From Ceratopteris richardii (Eukaryota; Streptophyta; Polypodiopsida; Polypodiales; Pteridaceae), in assembly GCA_020310875.1 (NCBI GenBank), contig CM035433.1, positions 108,243,758 through 108,307,757 of the forward strand: a stretch of DNA of 64,000 nucleotides, given 5' to 3'. How positions within the stretch are numbered: position 1 is the stretch's first letter; each line of letters starts with the position of its first letter. Of this stretch, positions 9,029 to 20,229 are shown piece after piece. Below the pieces are notes generated by a model. The model did not search any database. It saw only the letters and a program-made list of their open reading frames with translations, and was not told the origin of the DNA. The translations under genes and the position numbers were made by a program.

Positions 9029-9597
9029 TGTTGGCATACAAAGCAACAAAGGAGTCATGCACAATACGGCAACAAGGCCAGATCATTTTTTCCCATAGAT
9101 TATGTACAACCCAAGTGATTTTAATCACTACACAAACATTGTAAATCCCGTTTTTGGTAGATTAGACTCCATTTTGTGCAAGCTGAGGAGTCCTCGAGCT
9201 TGAGGAGTATTAGAAGTACCATCATACCAAATTTCATAATTTTTAGACTTCGTTTGAGCCCTCAAATAAGCCCTGGAACCTAATTTTTAACTAGGCCGGA
9301 CACTAGGTCTGGACAGGGCCAAAAGCTAGTCAAAAACTATAAAAAGAGCTAGAGAGCTCATTTTTGGGGTTAGATTGTAATTGAAACAAACTTGTAAGAG
9401 CTTGTGAAAGTAATCTAAAGCACTCCATTGATTCTCTCTCTTTGTCTTGCCGTGTGTGCGCGTGTGTGTGTATGTGTGTGCATGTTTGTGTGCTTCTCAC
9501 TCACGCACTTGTGCCGCCACTTGCTCGAGGTCTTCATACCATCCTCACGTCTTCCCGGATTGACATTAAAGGAGGTGCTACTCATCACTGAGCTACA
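9029..9597 (+). repeat. 3' LTR of the third-ORF element
   Basis: It begins TGTTGGCATAC after the purine tract and ends near CTACA at 9597; the right end is set by comparison with the inverted related LTR at 10920-11345. It has a TATA box (TATAAAAAG, 9338-9346) followed at once by GAGCTAGAGAGCTC, both conserved in the related LTR. A near-palindrome GAGGAGTCCTCGAGC at about 9186 is also kept in the LTR fragment near 21450. A GT-rich microsatellite occupies about 9456-9492. The 5' LTR lies outside the window or has been lost, so age cannot be judged. Confidence 0.75.
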
Positions 9598-9815
9598 ACC
9601 TCAAAGTTTCTTATCGTAAAGAGCTTTCTAAGGAGCTATAAAGCTCAAAAATCGGACTTTGAATGAAAAAGATATGAACATTCAGGCCCTCGGGGGTAAA
9701 ACTTGTCACACAACTGTTTCTTCAATTATGAGCTAAGGGATCTCCAATGAGCTTAATCACCAAAAATTTGTTCAAAATAGCCTCAAATTTGCCCAAAAAG
9801 TAAAACCTAAATTTG
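9598..9815. other. Spacer between LTR and minisatellite
   Basis: No coding frame. Phrases such as AAAGATATGAACATTC and GAGCTATAAAGCTC resemble transcribed LTR/leader text seen elsewhere in the window, so it may be part of the leader of the opposite-strand element. The assignment is uncertain. Confidence 0.3.
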
Positions 9816-10436
9816 GCATTTTGGGTGGACCATCGTGATGGATGGTCTGGGACCGTCATGATGGTCTAGGACCGTCGTGATGGTTTGGGACCATTGCGAT
9901 GTTTTTGGACCGTCACGATGGTTTGGGACCGTCACGATGGTCTGGGACCGTCACGATGGTCTGGGACCGTTGCGATGGTCCAGTTGAACCATCACGATGG
10001 CATGGTACAATCGCGATGGTCTAAGGTGAAGTGTCGCAATTGTCTATCTAGCAAGCAATCATGATGGTGTGGGCTCCTTGCGATGGTCAATGGTCAACAC
10101 AATCGTCATGATGGCGTGAGCCCATCCCGATGGTCACGAGGCACGATGGTCCAAATTTCAAGCGTCACAATGGCGTACCTGGTATCATCGCGATGGTCTA
10201 ATATGTCACATGGCAACAGAGTCGTCGGGATGGCTTGAGTGGACCACGATGGCGTGGGGTCGATGGGATCGTCACGATGGTCAATGATCATCCTGATGGC
10301 TCAAGTGAACCGTCACGATGGTGTGAGACCGTTGCGATAGTCCGACCGAGCCGTCACGATGGCATAAGCCAATCGCGATGGTGTGACACAATCGCGATGG
10401 CATGAGCCCGTCGTGATGGTCCACCAAAATGCATAT
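9816..10436. repeat. CGATGG minisatellite (about 19-bp unit)
   Basis: About 25 tandem or near-tandem units. The left part is regular, with a 19-bp unit ATGGTCTGGGACCGTCACG; towards the right the units vary from about 16 to 40 bases but keep CGATGG at the junction. Each unit contains the imperfect inverted repeat GACCGTCACGATGGTC. The outer edges carry GCATTTTGGGTGGACCATC (left) and its inverted counterpart (right), so the block has inverted ends. Tat-lineage gypsy elements are known to carry variable tandem repeats in untranslated regions; this array lies beside two LTRs of that kind. Confidence 0.85.
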
Positions 10437-10891
10437 TTATTGTATGCACCTATGGATTCGTGTGTGCACAAGGGTCGCCTACCTCGTGGTGTACTCGCTT
10501 ACCAAAAGTACCGACCTTGTCAGACCATCACGATGGTCCAACTCCAATGGCAGATTCTGACAGAAAGTAGATTTCACACCTTTTGGAAGCTTTCCTGCTG
10601 CTCTAGAGCACTGTACCTGCAAGAAAACTCAAAAACACACATGCACATACAAGCACAAAAGCTCTCTCTCTCTCTCTCGCCTGCACAAATGAGGGGAAAT
10701 GAGGAAGATGGGTGGATATGGTGAATTTTTTTATTTTTTCCGAGTGGGAGAAGATGATGCGGTGGTGAAGAAGGAGTGTAGGGGAGATGCAAAAACAGAA
10801 AAAACTAATTAAAAACAACAACAAAAACTAAAATTTTTACCTTCCAATGCCACTTCTTGCTATACTCTTACCATCACACATTCACCCTAGA
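10437..10891 (-). other. Leader of minus-strand gypsy element F
   Basis: This lies just inside the primer site of F and has no long frame. On the minus strand it is T-rich with a (GA)n run at about 10662-10680. One further copy of the minisatellite core occurs at about 10525-10540. It reads as an untranslated leader. Confidence 0.4.
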
Positions 10892-10914
10892 CTCGTTCCC
10901 CAGCAATGGCACCA
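10892..10914 (-). promoter_or_regulatory. tRNA-Asp-like primer binding site of element F
   Basis: On the minus strand the sequence is TGGTGCCATTGCTGGGGA followed by ACGAG. Tat/Athila-type plant gypsy elements use TGGCGCCGTTGCCGGGGA, complementary to the tRNA-Asp 3' end; this site differs at a few C/T or G/A positions. It puts the LTR on the higher-coordinate side. Confidence 0.75.
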
Positions 10915-10919
10915 AATTT

Positions 10920-11345
10920 GGTGTTGCTCTAGCACAACGGTAAGTACCACGTTAAGAAGCTCCACCTCCTTAATGTCGATCCGCGGAAGAGATAGGAGTG
11001 ATATGAAGATCGTGAACGCGAGATGTTGTGAGAGTGAAGGTGAGAAGCATAGAGATGCACACACACATACACACACACATGTAAGAGACAAGCAAGACAC
11101 AATGGAAGATAGGAAAATAGACTCTATTACTCAAGATCTCAATTACAAGCTCAAAATAGCTCTAAGCTCACAGTAGCCAACACTAAGCAACCTCAAAAGT
11201 GAGCTCTCTAGCTCTTTTTATAGATTCTAGAATAGTTTTGACTGGTTTCACATCTAGACCGGTGTACTTAAAAAATAGGTTCTAGGTACTATTTGAAGGT
11301 CTAAACAAAGTCTAAAAATAACCAAAATTGGTGTAAAACCGACTT
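10920..11345 (-). repeat. Truncated 5' LTR of gypsy element F
   Basis: The reverse complement aligns with the LTR at 9029-9597: shared TTTTTAGACTTNGTTTNAG, TATAAAAAG (11214-11222), GAGCTAGAGAGCTC, the GT microsatellite and GACATTAA-GGAGGTG near the end. It lacks roughly the first 200 bases and abuts the copia LTR of element E near 11340. The two related LTRs therefore point at each other across the minisatellite. Confidence 0.7.
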
Positions 11346-12340
11346 CACACCTACTATAAGTAATGGCTGGAGAGTGTTGTGGGCCTCTTTAGCTAGCTAA
11401 TGAGCATAAATAATCGCATATGTTGCTTAGAAGATGATGCACTAATGATAGAATCAAAACAGATAGGTAGGAATGTAATACTAGGTCCAAAACTTGCTAT
11501 TTTGGTTGATACACCTACTTAGAGTTTCAAACCATTCTCTGAGTACAACAGCAATTGATAAAATTCCTTTTGGGAAACTTTAATTAGCTTAACAAGCTAC
11601 CAATCATGAGTGATATCATAAAAAATGAGGGACTATATGCAGAGAAATATGTTTAGCAAATCAATCATGCATCTCGACACTTACATGCTTTGACACTCAC
11701 AGACCAGTGAGCAGAGATTGATTAATATCTAGATCGCGAGAAACATTATTAATGAAACTTTGTGGATTAAAATAGATAGTATGTTGAAGCTATCATGCTT
11801 TGAACCACGAGAAATGATCCACTATACAATGAGAACAAGCTCTGACAATTTCACTGTTCTGATGGAGCATGACAGAGATATGAGAATAAGTAATGATCAT
11901 GTATGTATTGAATCATGTAAAATTACAATGTCATTGGCAATAAATCATTGCTGAATGAGTGAGAAATGAGTGAGCTATGAGGTGAGCTTGTCTTCTCAAT
12001 GACAATACATGAAAATGATATCTAAACCTCGAGATTGATGTGGGACTTTCATATCCTCTTTTTATATCTTTGTTGGAGCCAAAGATTTGAATTTGAATTC
12101 AAATCTCTACCTAAAAGTGACTCCTAAAGTATAGGATTGATTCTCTCTTGACTTAACTACCAAGTGATACGAGATTATATGCTTGCTAACTCCTCATGGG
12201 TTTATTCCACTTTTACAATGGGTAATTGTGATGCAAAGCGATAAGAGGTTGTACATATGAGACCTTCCAAGTGTTATGTCAATACATCAAGTTTATGTGA
12301 GGTGATAAAGTATGTAGGCTTGGGCTTAATTGCACCAACA
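11336..12340 (-). repeat. 3' LTR of copia element E, end truncated
   Basis: On the minus strand it begins TGTTGGTGCAATTAAGCCC at 12340, right after the purine tract, and aligns along its length with the J LTR at 54095-55152. It carries TTTGAATTCAAATTCAAA near 12086-12103 and a TATA box (ATATAAAAAG, about 12056-12065). The last 40-50 bases expected from J are missing where it meets the F LTR. Confidence 0.75.
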
Positions 12341-14761
12341 ACTCCCCTCACGCCTAACATGCTTGATCTTCATTGCTCCTTGATTTCCTGCAAACAAATC
12401 ATCAATTTTAACCTGTTCATCTTTGTTCCATCCAATGCTTTGGTAAGTATATCTGCACATTGTAAATGAGTTGATACATAGGATAATTGGATATCCTTGC
12501 TAAGCAAATTCTCCCTAACATAGTGATAGTGCACTTCAATGTGCTTAGTCCTTTCATGGTATATAAGATTAGCAGCCAAATGAAGTGAACTAGTGTTATC
12601 TCCAAAGATAATTGGAGTGTATGAATGTATCTCCAAATCTGCATACAATTGCTTAAGCCACATAGCTTCCTCAGTTGCATTTGCCAAACCTCTATATTCT
12701 ACTTTTGTGGAAGATAAGGCCACAGTTGGTTGCTTCTTGGATCACCAAGATATGAGTTTTGAACCTGCAAAAGATAGGCACCCTCATATGCTGCTCCTAT
12801 CATCCTTGGGGCCAACCCAATGTTCATTAGAATACTTCTTTATATCTATGTTAGAAGTGAAGGGATAGAATAATACCTCATTCATTGTACCCTTTAGATA
12901 CTTAAGCACCCTCTTTGCAGCTTCCATATGAGGCTTCCTTGGTACATGCATGAATTGGCTCAATGTACTTACTGCATAGGCAATATCTAGTCTTGTCAAA
13001 GTAACATAATTAAGACTATCCACAAGTTGTTAATAACTTGTAACACCTTCAAGTAGTTCATCTTCATGTGAACTTACCTTATGGTTGATCTCCATAGAAA
13101 TACCTCCAACTTTAGTGTTCTCCATCTTAAACTTTACCAACATATAATGTATGTACTTCCTTTGTGTGATGAATATACCTAAATCTGTATACACAAGTTC
13201 TAAGCCAAGGAAGTAGGTTAATAACCCTAGACCATTGATTTTGAATTCCTTCATTAATTGAGCCTTGACCTACTTGATACCATCAGAATCATTACCTATA
13301 ATAATGATATCATCTACATAGAAACATAAGTAGATGACCTCTGATTTATTCTTCTTAACAAATAAAGAAGAGTCTGCCTTGTTTGCCACAAAACCTTGAT
13401 CCTGCAAATAGGTAACAAGTCTATGGTTCCAAGCTCTAGGATCTTGCTTGAGACCATAGAGTGCTTTTCTAAGCTTGCATACATAACGTGCTTTTTCTTC
13501 ATCTTCAAAACTTGGTGGTTTTGCCATATACACTTCTTCTGATATCCAACCATTTAAGAATGCATTCTTTAGATCTAACTGATATAAATTCCAATTTTTT
13601 GATTTAGCAAGACTTACCAATACCCTGATTGTAGGTGTCAAATGTTTCTTCAAAGTCTACTCCATGTGTTTGGGCAAATCCCTTTGCCACTAACCTTGCC
13701 TTGTACCTGTCTATTGAACCATCAGAGTTCTTTTTAATTTTATATATCCACCTTGAACCAATTACCTTCTTATCTGGATCCTTGGGAACTAGATCCCAAG
13801 TGTGGTTTTCCTATAATGCTTCCACTTCTTCCTACATGGCTTCTCTCCACTCTTCCTTCTTCCTAGCCTCTTCAAATGAAGAAGGACCTTTTGCTGTAGA
13901 ATCTTTAGTGATGTACAAAGAGTGCTTTGTGACTAGGGATGTATCATATCCATACCTTATGGGCTTCTTACTTTCTCTTTGTGATCTCCTTAAAGCTTGA
14001 TTGGAAGACTCGGGTAGATCTTCTAATTGCTTGTATTCGAACTTGCCTTTTGACTTCCAAGCTTTGAAGTCAATCAGCTCCTCATCCTCTGCGTTGATGT
14101 CCTCTGCTTGGTGTTGCTCTTCTTGAGTAAGGGTTGGAAAATCATTTTCCAAATCATATGGTAACTTGACTTTCTTGCAATCATCTTCAAACCATGACTT
14201 ATTCTCATCAAATACTAGATCCCTACTAACTATGAGTGCCTTGTTAGTGGGATTGTATAGTCTATATCCCTTTTGATTCTGATCATACCCAAGACATATA
14301 CATTTCTCAGCCTAAGGGTTAAGATTCCGTCTGATTTGTGATGGGATGTGTGCATAGGCAATGCACCCAAATATTTCGCAATGATCCAATGAGGGTCTCC
14401 TGCCATTCCATGCTTCATATGGTGTCCTACCATCGAATGATTTGGATGGAAGCCTATTGACAAAGTAGGTGGCTATAGATATAGCCTCTGCCCATAGATA
14501 ATTAGGTAGTTTTTTCTCATTTAACATAGACCTAGCTGCTTCAACAATTAACTTGTTTCGTCTCTCTGCCACTCCATTCCATTTAGGAGTATACCTGGTT
14601 GTTAATTCCCTCTTTATGCCTCTCTCATGTAAAAATAGATCAAACTCATGTGAAAAGTACTCACCACCTCCATTAGACTTGGTTCTCTTCAAGCTCCTTC
14701 CCGTTTGGTTTTCAACTAGTCCCAAATACTTCTTGAAACATGTAAATACCCCATCCTTATG
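12341..14761 (-). pseudogene. Copia element E: integrase to RNase H, decayed
   Basis: Reading on the minus strand from 14761 down: integrase catalytic half (HKDGVFTCFKKYLG, GGGEYF, WNGVAERRN), connector RYGYDTSLVTKHS, RT (LDLKNAFLNGW, ALYGLKQDPRAW, FYVDDIIIIGND) and RNase H to the terminal TKALDGTKMNR...LQEIKEQ. It is broken by several stops and frameshifts (breaks near 13270, 13655, 13830 and 14305). Gag, protease and the integrase zinc-binding part are missing; the break at 14761 is exactly where a gypsy LTR begins. It is the same lineage as B, C, D and J. The purine tract on the minus strand (GCGTGAGGGGAGT) lies next to the LTR. It cannot make a working Pol. Confidence 0.85.
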
Positions 14762-14793
14762 TGTTGGCAGTAGCCAGAGGCACATATGACGAG
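14762..14793 (+). repeat. Gypsy LTR fragment G, left piece
   Basis: It starts TGTTGGCAGTAGCC, matching the start of the LTR at 9029 (TGTTGGCATAC). Element A was inserted 32 bases in; the LTR resumes at 21264. The duplicated target ACGAG occupies 14789-14793. Confidence 0.55.
14789..14793. repeat. Target-site duplication of element A (left copy)
   Basis: ACGAG directly before the 5' LTR, repeated at 21264-21268 directly after the 3' LTR. Five bases is the usual copia duplication length. Confidence 0.9.
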
Positions 14794-15827
14794 TGTTGGT
14801 GCATACCAATCACCAATTGAAGGCTTGGAAGATCAAATGATGAAGGAAGAATCAATTCCTAAAGTATGGAAGAAGATTACATTCAGAGGACAAGAGAAGT
14901 GTACACATATGTACATTAGTATAGTCATAGATGACTTAGATCTTTTGTTCAGTAAGAATCATGTACAAATTATCTATAAATACTTTGAGAAAAGTCGGGG
15001 TATGTATGAGAGCATATGTGACAATAGTTAGAAGCCAAGAATGAGGAAGTTAGAAGTCATGTGATAGAGGAAAAGTTAGTTGAGTTAGCTCTCATCACTC
15101 AGTTGTATTTCTTCTAAGTAAAGAAAAATATTTGCGCCCGATGTTTCTGCGTGTTCTCCTTCTACAGTAGATCAATTGTGAAATGCTTTTGTACAAGTCT
15201 AAGTTGAGAGTTGCTTGACCTCTGTGCAAAGTTTTAGCTTCCAATTGTAATCAGGCTGAGTGAATTGAGTGTAGGAACATTCATATGTGAAGTGTGTTCA
15301 CAGGTTCCTAAAACAGGCGCATATTTCGAAGTTAATGTTTTGATCATTTCTCCTAGCACAGTTTAAAGTTTTGCATGAGTGAGGGCTTAATCTTTAAGTT
15401 GGAAGATAGGCTACTCATGGCTAGAAGCATTTTGTAAAACGGGTTATATTCAAGGAGAACCAAGTCTTAAAAGTTACAGGTGTAAAGTCGACTGTTTTGG
15501 ATGACAGTTTCTGACATAGGTAACTTGTGAAGTCAATTTCTCAAGTTATACTAAACCTTTTGAAGTGATTCAACTTGGAGTAGATGCGCAATCTCTAGGA
15601 GATGATTCGTACAAAGTTTCATCAAAAACTTTACACGTTTGATAGGTCAATGTGAAGAAATAGTGCAGCAGACTTTTCTGTGTTTCATCTTCTTCACAGA
15701 TTTGTTAATCTTTTGACAATTAGTAGTTGATCCTCTAAATTAGTGGAAGGTTTTGACTTATTCTTGGTATGGAGGTATTCTAATCACAAGAATAAGTTGT
15801 TCTTTTGGAGATTAACACTCTCCATCA
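14794..15827 (+). repeat. 5' LTR of element A
   Basis: TGTTGGTGCATACC ... CTCTCCATCA, 1,034 bp, TG/CA ends. A TATA-like CTATAAATAC lies at about 14973. The rest should be the transcribed R-U5 part. It lacks the TTTGAATTCAAA block found in the B, C, E and J LTRs. Confidence 0.95.
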
Positions 15828-15828
15828 G

Positions 15829-15840
15829 TGGTATCAGAGC
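15829..15840 (+). promoter_or_regulatory. Primer binding site of element A (initiator tRNA-Met)
   Basis: TGGTATCAGAGC begins two bases after the LTR end, the standard copia primer site complementary to initiator tRNA-Met. Confidence 0.95.
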
Positions 15841-16048
15841 AGGAGACATCAATTTGAAGAAAGAAGGATCCCGACTGCTGCAGATTTAAGAAATTCAACA
15901 CTTGAAGGACTAAGAAGTGAAAGCTTGGAGTCAAAGCTCGAGGAGAAGATTATTTGACATCAAGAAAGGCAAAAGGAGTTCAATTCGAAGTAAAGGTACA
16001 TACATTGTTTGTAAAGCTTGAAGTTTTCAATACACAGGTGGACACAAG

Positions 16049-19000
16049 ATGGGAGAAAGCTTGCAGATTGATAAGCTAGATAGGGAGAACTATCCAGCAT
16101 GGTCCATGAGGATGGAAGCACACCTCATGAGCAAAGATCTTATATCATTTATTACAGGAGATGAAGAAAAACCAGAGTTTGCAGATCCAAGTATTCCTAC
16201 TAGGGAAGAACTTGCAATGTTGAAGACTTGGATGAGAAAGGATGCTCAAGCAAGGAGTATCATCTACATGTCTGTAAATGATTACCTTTTACCTCACATC
16301 AAAGGTTTGGAAAGTGCCACAGATGTTTGGAATGCCTTGGAAGAGCATTTTCAAAATACAACTAAGTCAAGGAAGTCCTCACTATGGGCTGAGTTCACAA
16401 CTTTCAAGAAGAAGAGCTCACAATCAATTTCAGATTATGTGGCAAGGATGAAAGATATTGCAGATAGCTTGGGAGCAGTGGATGAAGATATTGAAGAAGA
16501 AAAGTTGGTAAGACAAATACTTACAGGTCTAAGAGGTGATGAGAAGTGGAAGCCTTTTATCTTGTCCATAGAATTGTCACTTGATCACTTTACTCCTGAT
16601 CTTAATCAATTGCTAGGACACATGCTAACCTTTGAGCAGGATCTTAAAGGAGACAATGATAGAAGTACAAGTCAAGCCATGTACTCCAAGGACAAGAAAA
16701 AGAATGGCAAGGGAAAGCAATCAAATGATGATGAAGGGAATTCAAATCAAGCTAACTTCACAAAAGGGAAGACAAATTTCAGAGGTAAAGGAAGAGGAGG
16801 TAAGAACAAAGATAATGCTAAAGCTTGTTGGATTTGTGGTAGAACAAATCATTTGGCAAATGATTGTTGGTATAATAATCAAAATGGTGGAAGCAATAGT
16901 CAGAATTATAACCAAAGAGGTAGAGGAGGCAGAAACCAAAGAGGCAATTTCAGAGGAAGAGGAGGTAGGACATCATATGGTAGAGGAGGTGGAAGAAATT
17001 TCCAATCTCAGTCCTACAACAATAATTATTACAATTATGCATCAGATCAGAAGGATGACATGACTCTTATCTTGAATGCAACTCATGAATCAATGGGAGA
17101 AGATCAAAGAGTGTTTTATATTGACTCAGGGTGTAGCAACCATCTGAGTGCGAATCTATCCTTGATGACTGATATGGAAGCAAGGGTGAATGGACATACA
17201 GTTCAAACAGGTGACAATACCAAACATAAAGTGGAGAGCATTGGATCAGTGAAGACAAAGAATGGAAGTACACTTCTGAGCAAGGTACTTTATGTTCCTA
17301 CTATTCCTAAAAATTTGATAAGTGTAGGGCAAATTGTGGAGAAAGGATATGAGGTAAGATTCACAAATGATGGTGTCTATGTACAAGATCCAAATCAGGG
17401 ATATAGAACCATAATTGCAGGTAAAAAGGAAGGAAGATTGTTCACTCTCAAAGTCCAAGGTAATGTGGGACATGCATTGTTTACCTATGGAGGTCAAAAG
17501 GTATCTGAATTAGACCTATGGCATAAAAGGCTAGGTCATTTCAATGAGAGAGCTATAAAGGAGATGTCAAAGAATCAGGTGGTGCTTGGATTGCCAAACA
17601 TTGAAGGGCAACATATGGTGTACAAGTGTGAAGCTTGTCAATTAGGTAAAGCACATAAGAGTTCTTATAACAAATCAGGGTACAAGTATTCAAATATGCT
17701 TGAATTAGTTCATACAGATGTATGGGGACCCTCAAGGGACTATAGCATAAATGGATCCAGATATTATGTGTTGTTTGTTGATGATGCAACCAGGTGGATT
17801 ACTTTGTATGTAATCAAGGACAAATCAGAAGTCTTCAAGACATTCAAACACTTTCATGCTTATGCAGAAAGGATCACAGGACAAAAGCTCAAGAGGTTAA
17901 GATCAGATGGAGGGGGAGAGTATTTCTCAAAAGAGTTTGATGATTATTTGTGGAATGCAGGTATCAAAAGAGAAGTAACTTGCAGGTACTCCCCTCAACA
18001 GAATGGAGTAGCAGAAAGGAGGAATAGAACTCTTGTAGAGTTTGCAAGAGCTATGATGAAGGAAAAGAATTGTCCAAATTACTTATGGGCAGAAGCCATT
18101 AACACTGCAACATACCTTGTGAATAGGTTGCCTTGCAAAGCTTTGGATGGAGGAACCCCTTATGAAGCATGGTGGGGTAAGAAGCCTAGTCTTGATCATT
18201 GTAAAGTATTTGGATGTATTGCATATGCTTATGTTCCTTCACAATTAAGACATAAGCTAGAACCAAAAGCAGAGAAGTATGTGTTTATTGGATATGATGA
18301 TAGACAGATGGGTTACAGGTTGTGGAGTCCATCCACAAAGCAATTTCTTGTTACTAAAGATGTGACATTTGATGAGCAAAACATGTGGTATACAGGATCA
18401 CCAAATGAGTATACAGGTGTTGAAGAAATTCAAAGGAAAGGAAAAGCAAAGGTAAAAGTATGTGAAGAAATTGTTGATGAAGTTGATTCTAGATGTAGAG
18501 TGCAGGATCATGTAGAAGAAGGACCAAGATTTGATCCAGAATCAAATGAGGCTGAAACTTGAAGAAGTGCAGAAATCAGAAGATCTACAAGAGAAAGGAG
18601 AGAACCTATAAGGTATAGTTATGATACATCTTTCCTAACAACAAAAGATTATGCCTACATTGTGAAAACAGAAGAAGATCCAACCACTTATGAAGAAGCC
18701 AAAGGTAAACAGAATTGGGAGAAGGCAATGCAAGAAGAGTATGATGCTCTACTTGAAAATGAAACTTGGGAACTAGTACCAAGACCAAAGAATCAGAAGG
18801 TCATTGGATGCAAGTGGGTATATAAAACAAAGAGGTTTGCAGATGGTAAGGTGTCTAGATATAAGGCTAGACTTGTGGTCAAAGGTTATGCCCAAACTTA
18901 TGGGGTAGATTATGATGAAACCTTTAGTCCTGTTGCTAAGATGTCTACAATTAGGACATTGATTGCTATTGCTACTTGCAAAGGATGGAAATTATCACAA

Positions 19001-20221
19001 TTGGATGTGAAAAATGCTTTTCTAAATGGTTACATTGCAGATGAAGTATATATGGAGCAACCAGAAGGCTTCATGGAATCAATTGGATGAGATTATGTGT
19101 GTAAGCTCAAGAGAGCTTTATATGGGTTGAAGCAAGCCCCAAGAGCTTGGAATTACAGATTGGTCAAGTTCTTGAATGAATGTGGATTTCAAGCATCAAA
19201 GGCAGATAGTAGCTTGCTAGTGAAGGCAAGTGAAAATGGATACATTTACATGTGCATTTATGTTGATGATATTATTGTTACAGGAACAGATGCTCAAGGA
19301 ATCAATGAACTCAAAAGGCAAATAGAGAAGGAGTTTAAGATAAGTGACTTGGGAAACTTATCCTATTTTCTAGGAATGCAGATTGTGTATACTCAACATG
19401 GAGTATATGTTTCACAAGAGAGATACTTGAAGAATCTTCTAGTCAAGTTTAACATGGAAGATTGCAAGATCTCAACCACTCCATTGGAGGTAAATCACAA
19501 ATTAAGCAGGTATGGAGGTGAAGAGTTCAATGATATGAAGAAATATCAGAGTTTGGTAGGTAGTTTAATCTATGCTACCTTGACAAGGCCAGATCTATCA
19601 TATGCAGTAGGTGTGTTGTCACAATTCATGCATTGTCCAAAGAAGACTCATTGGATTGCAGCCCAAAGGGTACTCAGATATATCAAAGGAACCCTAAGTG
19701 AAGGTTTGTATTATGGTTTCACTTCTGACACAAGAATCAAAGTGTTTAGTGATGCAGATTGGGCAGGTGACTCAGATGATAGAAGGTCTACTCATGGATA
19801 TCTATGTTATGTTGGAGATAAGTTAGTTTCTTGGTGTTCAAAGAAGCAACATACAGTTGCTTTATCATCCACAGAAGCTGAGTATAAGGGAATGGTAGAA
19901 GCTGCAAAGGAAGTGATATGGTTGAAGACCTTGATGAAAAGTTTTGAGTTTGATCATAGTACTCCAATAATTTTTGGAGACAATATGAGTTCTTTGTATT
20001 TGGCAGCTAACCCTGTTTTTCATGCCAGGACTAAGCATATAGAGATTCAGTATCATTTCTTGAGGGAAAAAGTACTAGATAAAGAGATTGAAGTGATGTA
20101 CACTCCAACAAAAGAACAAGTGGCAGATATGATGACAAAGAGCTTGGATGGACCTAAGTTACAAAGGTTCAAAGACATGGCAAGTATCAAGAAGACAGAG
20201 AAAACCTCAATTGATGATTGA
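16049..20221 (+). pseudogene. Gag-Pol of copia element A with two in-frame TGA codons
   Basis: One continuous frame of 1,391 codons, interrupted only by TGA at 18560-18562 (codon 838) and 19088-19090 (codon 1014). Order: Gag (residues 1-250), RGG-rich segments around the zinc knuckle CWICGRTNHLANDC near 260, protease IDSGCSNH near 357, integrase with HKRLGH near 491 and CEACQLGK, catalytic DVWGP, FVDDATRW and GVAERRN (554-655), RT with YVDD near 1070, RNase H with SDADWAG near 1234 and TEAEYKG, and the closing TKHIEIQYHFLREK block. All expected catalytic motifs are present. The first stop lies in the integrase-RT linker, the second inside RT just before YVCKLKRALYGLKQ. Both could come from a CGA arginine codon by one C-to-T change. 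Without readthrough, RT and RNase H are not made. Confidence 0.95.
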
Positions 20222-20229
20222 GGGGGAGC
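20219..20229 (+). promoter_or_regulatory. Polypurine tract of element A
   Basis: TGAGGGGGAGC immediately before the 3' LTR; it overlaps the TGA stop of the Gag-Pol frame. Confidence 0.9.

Noticed and set aside
10106-10291. Minus-strand frame with repeated DHRDD-like text
   Set aside because: Direct translation of the minisatellite; periodicity explains the open frame.
9816-10436. CRISPR-like array
   Set aside because: Units are contiguous and variable without regular unique spacers, there are no cas genes, and the context is a plant retroelement.
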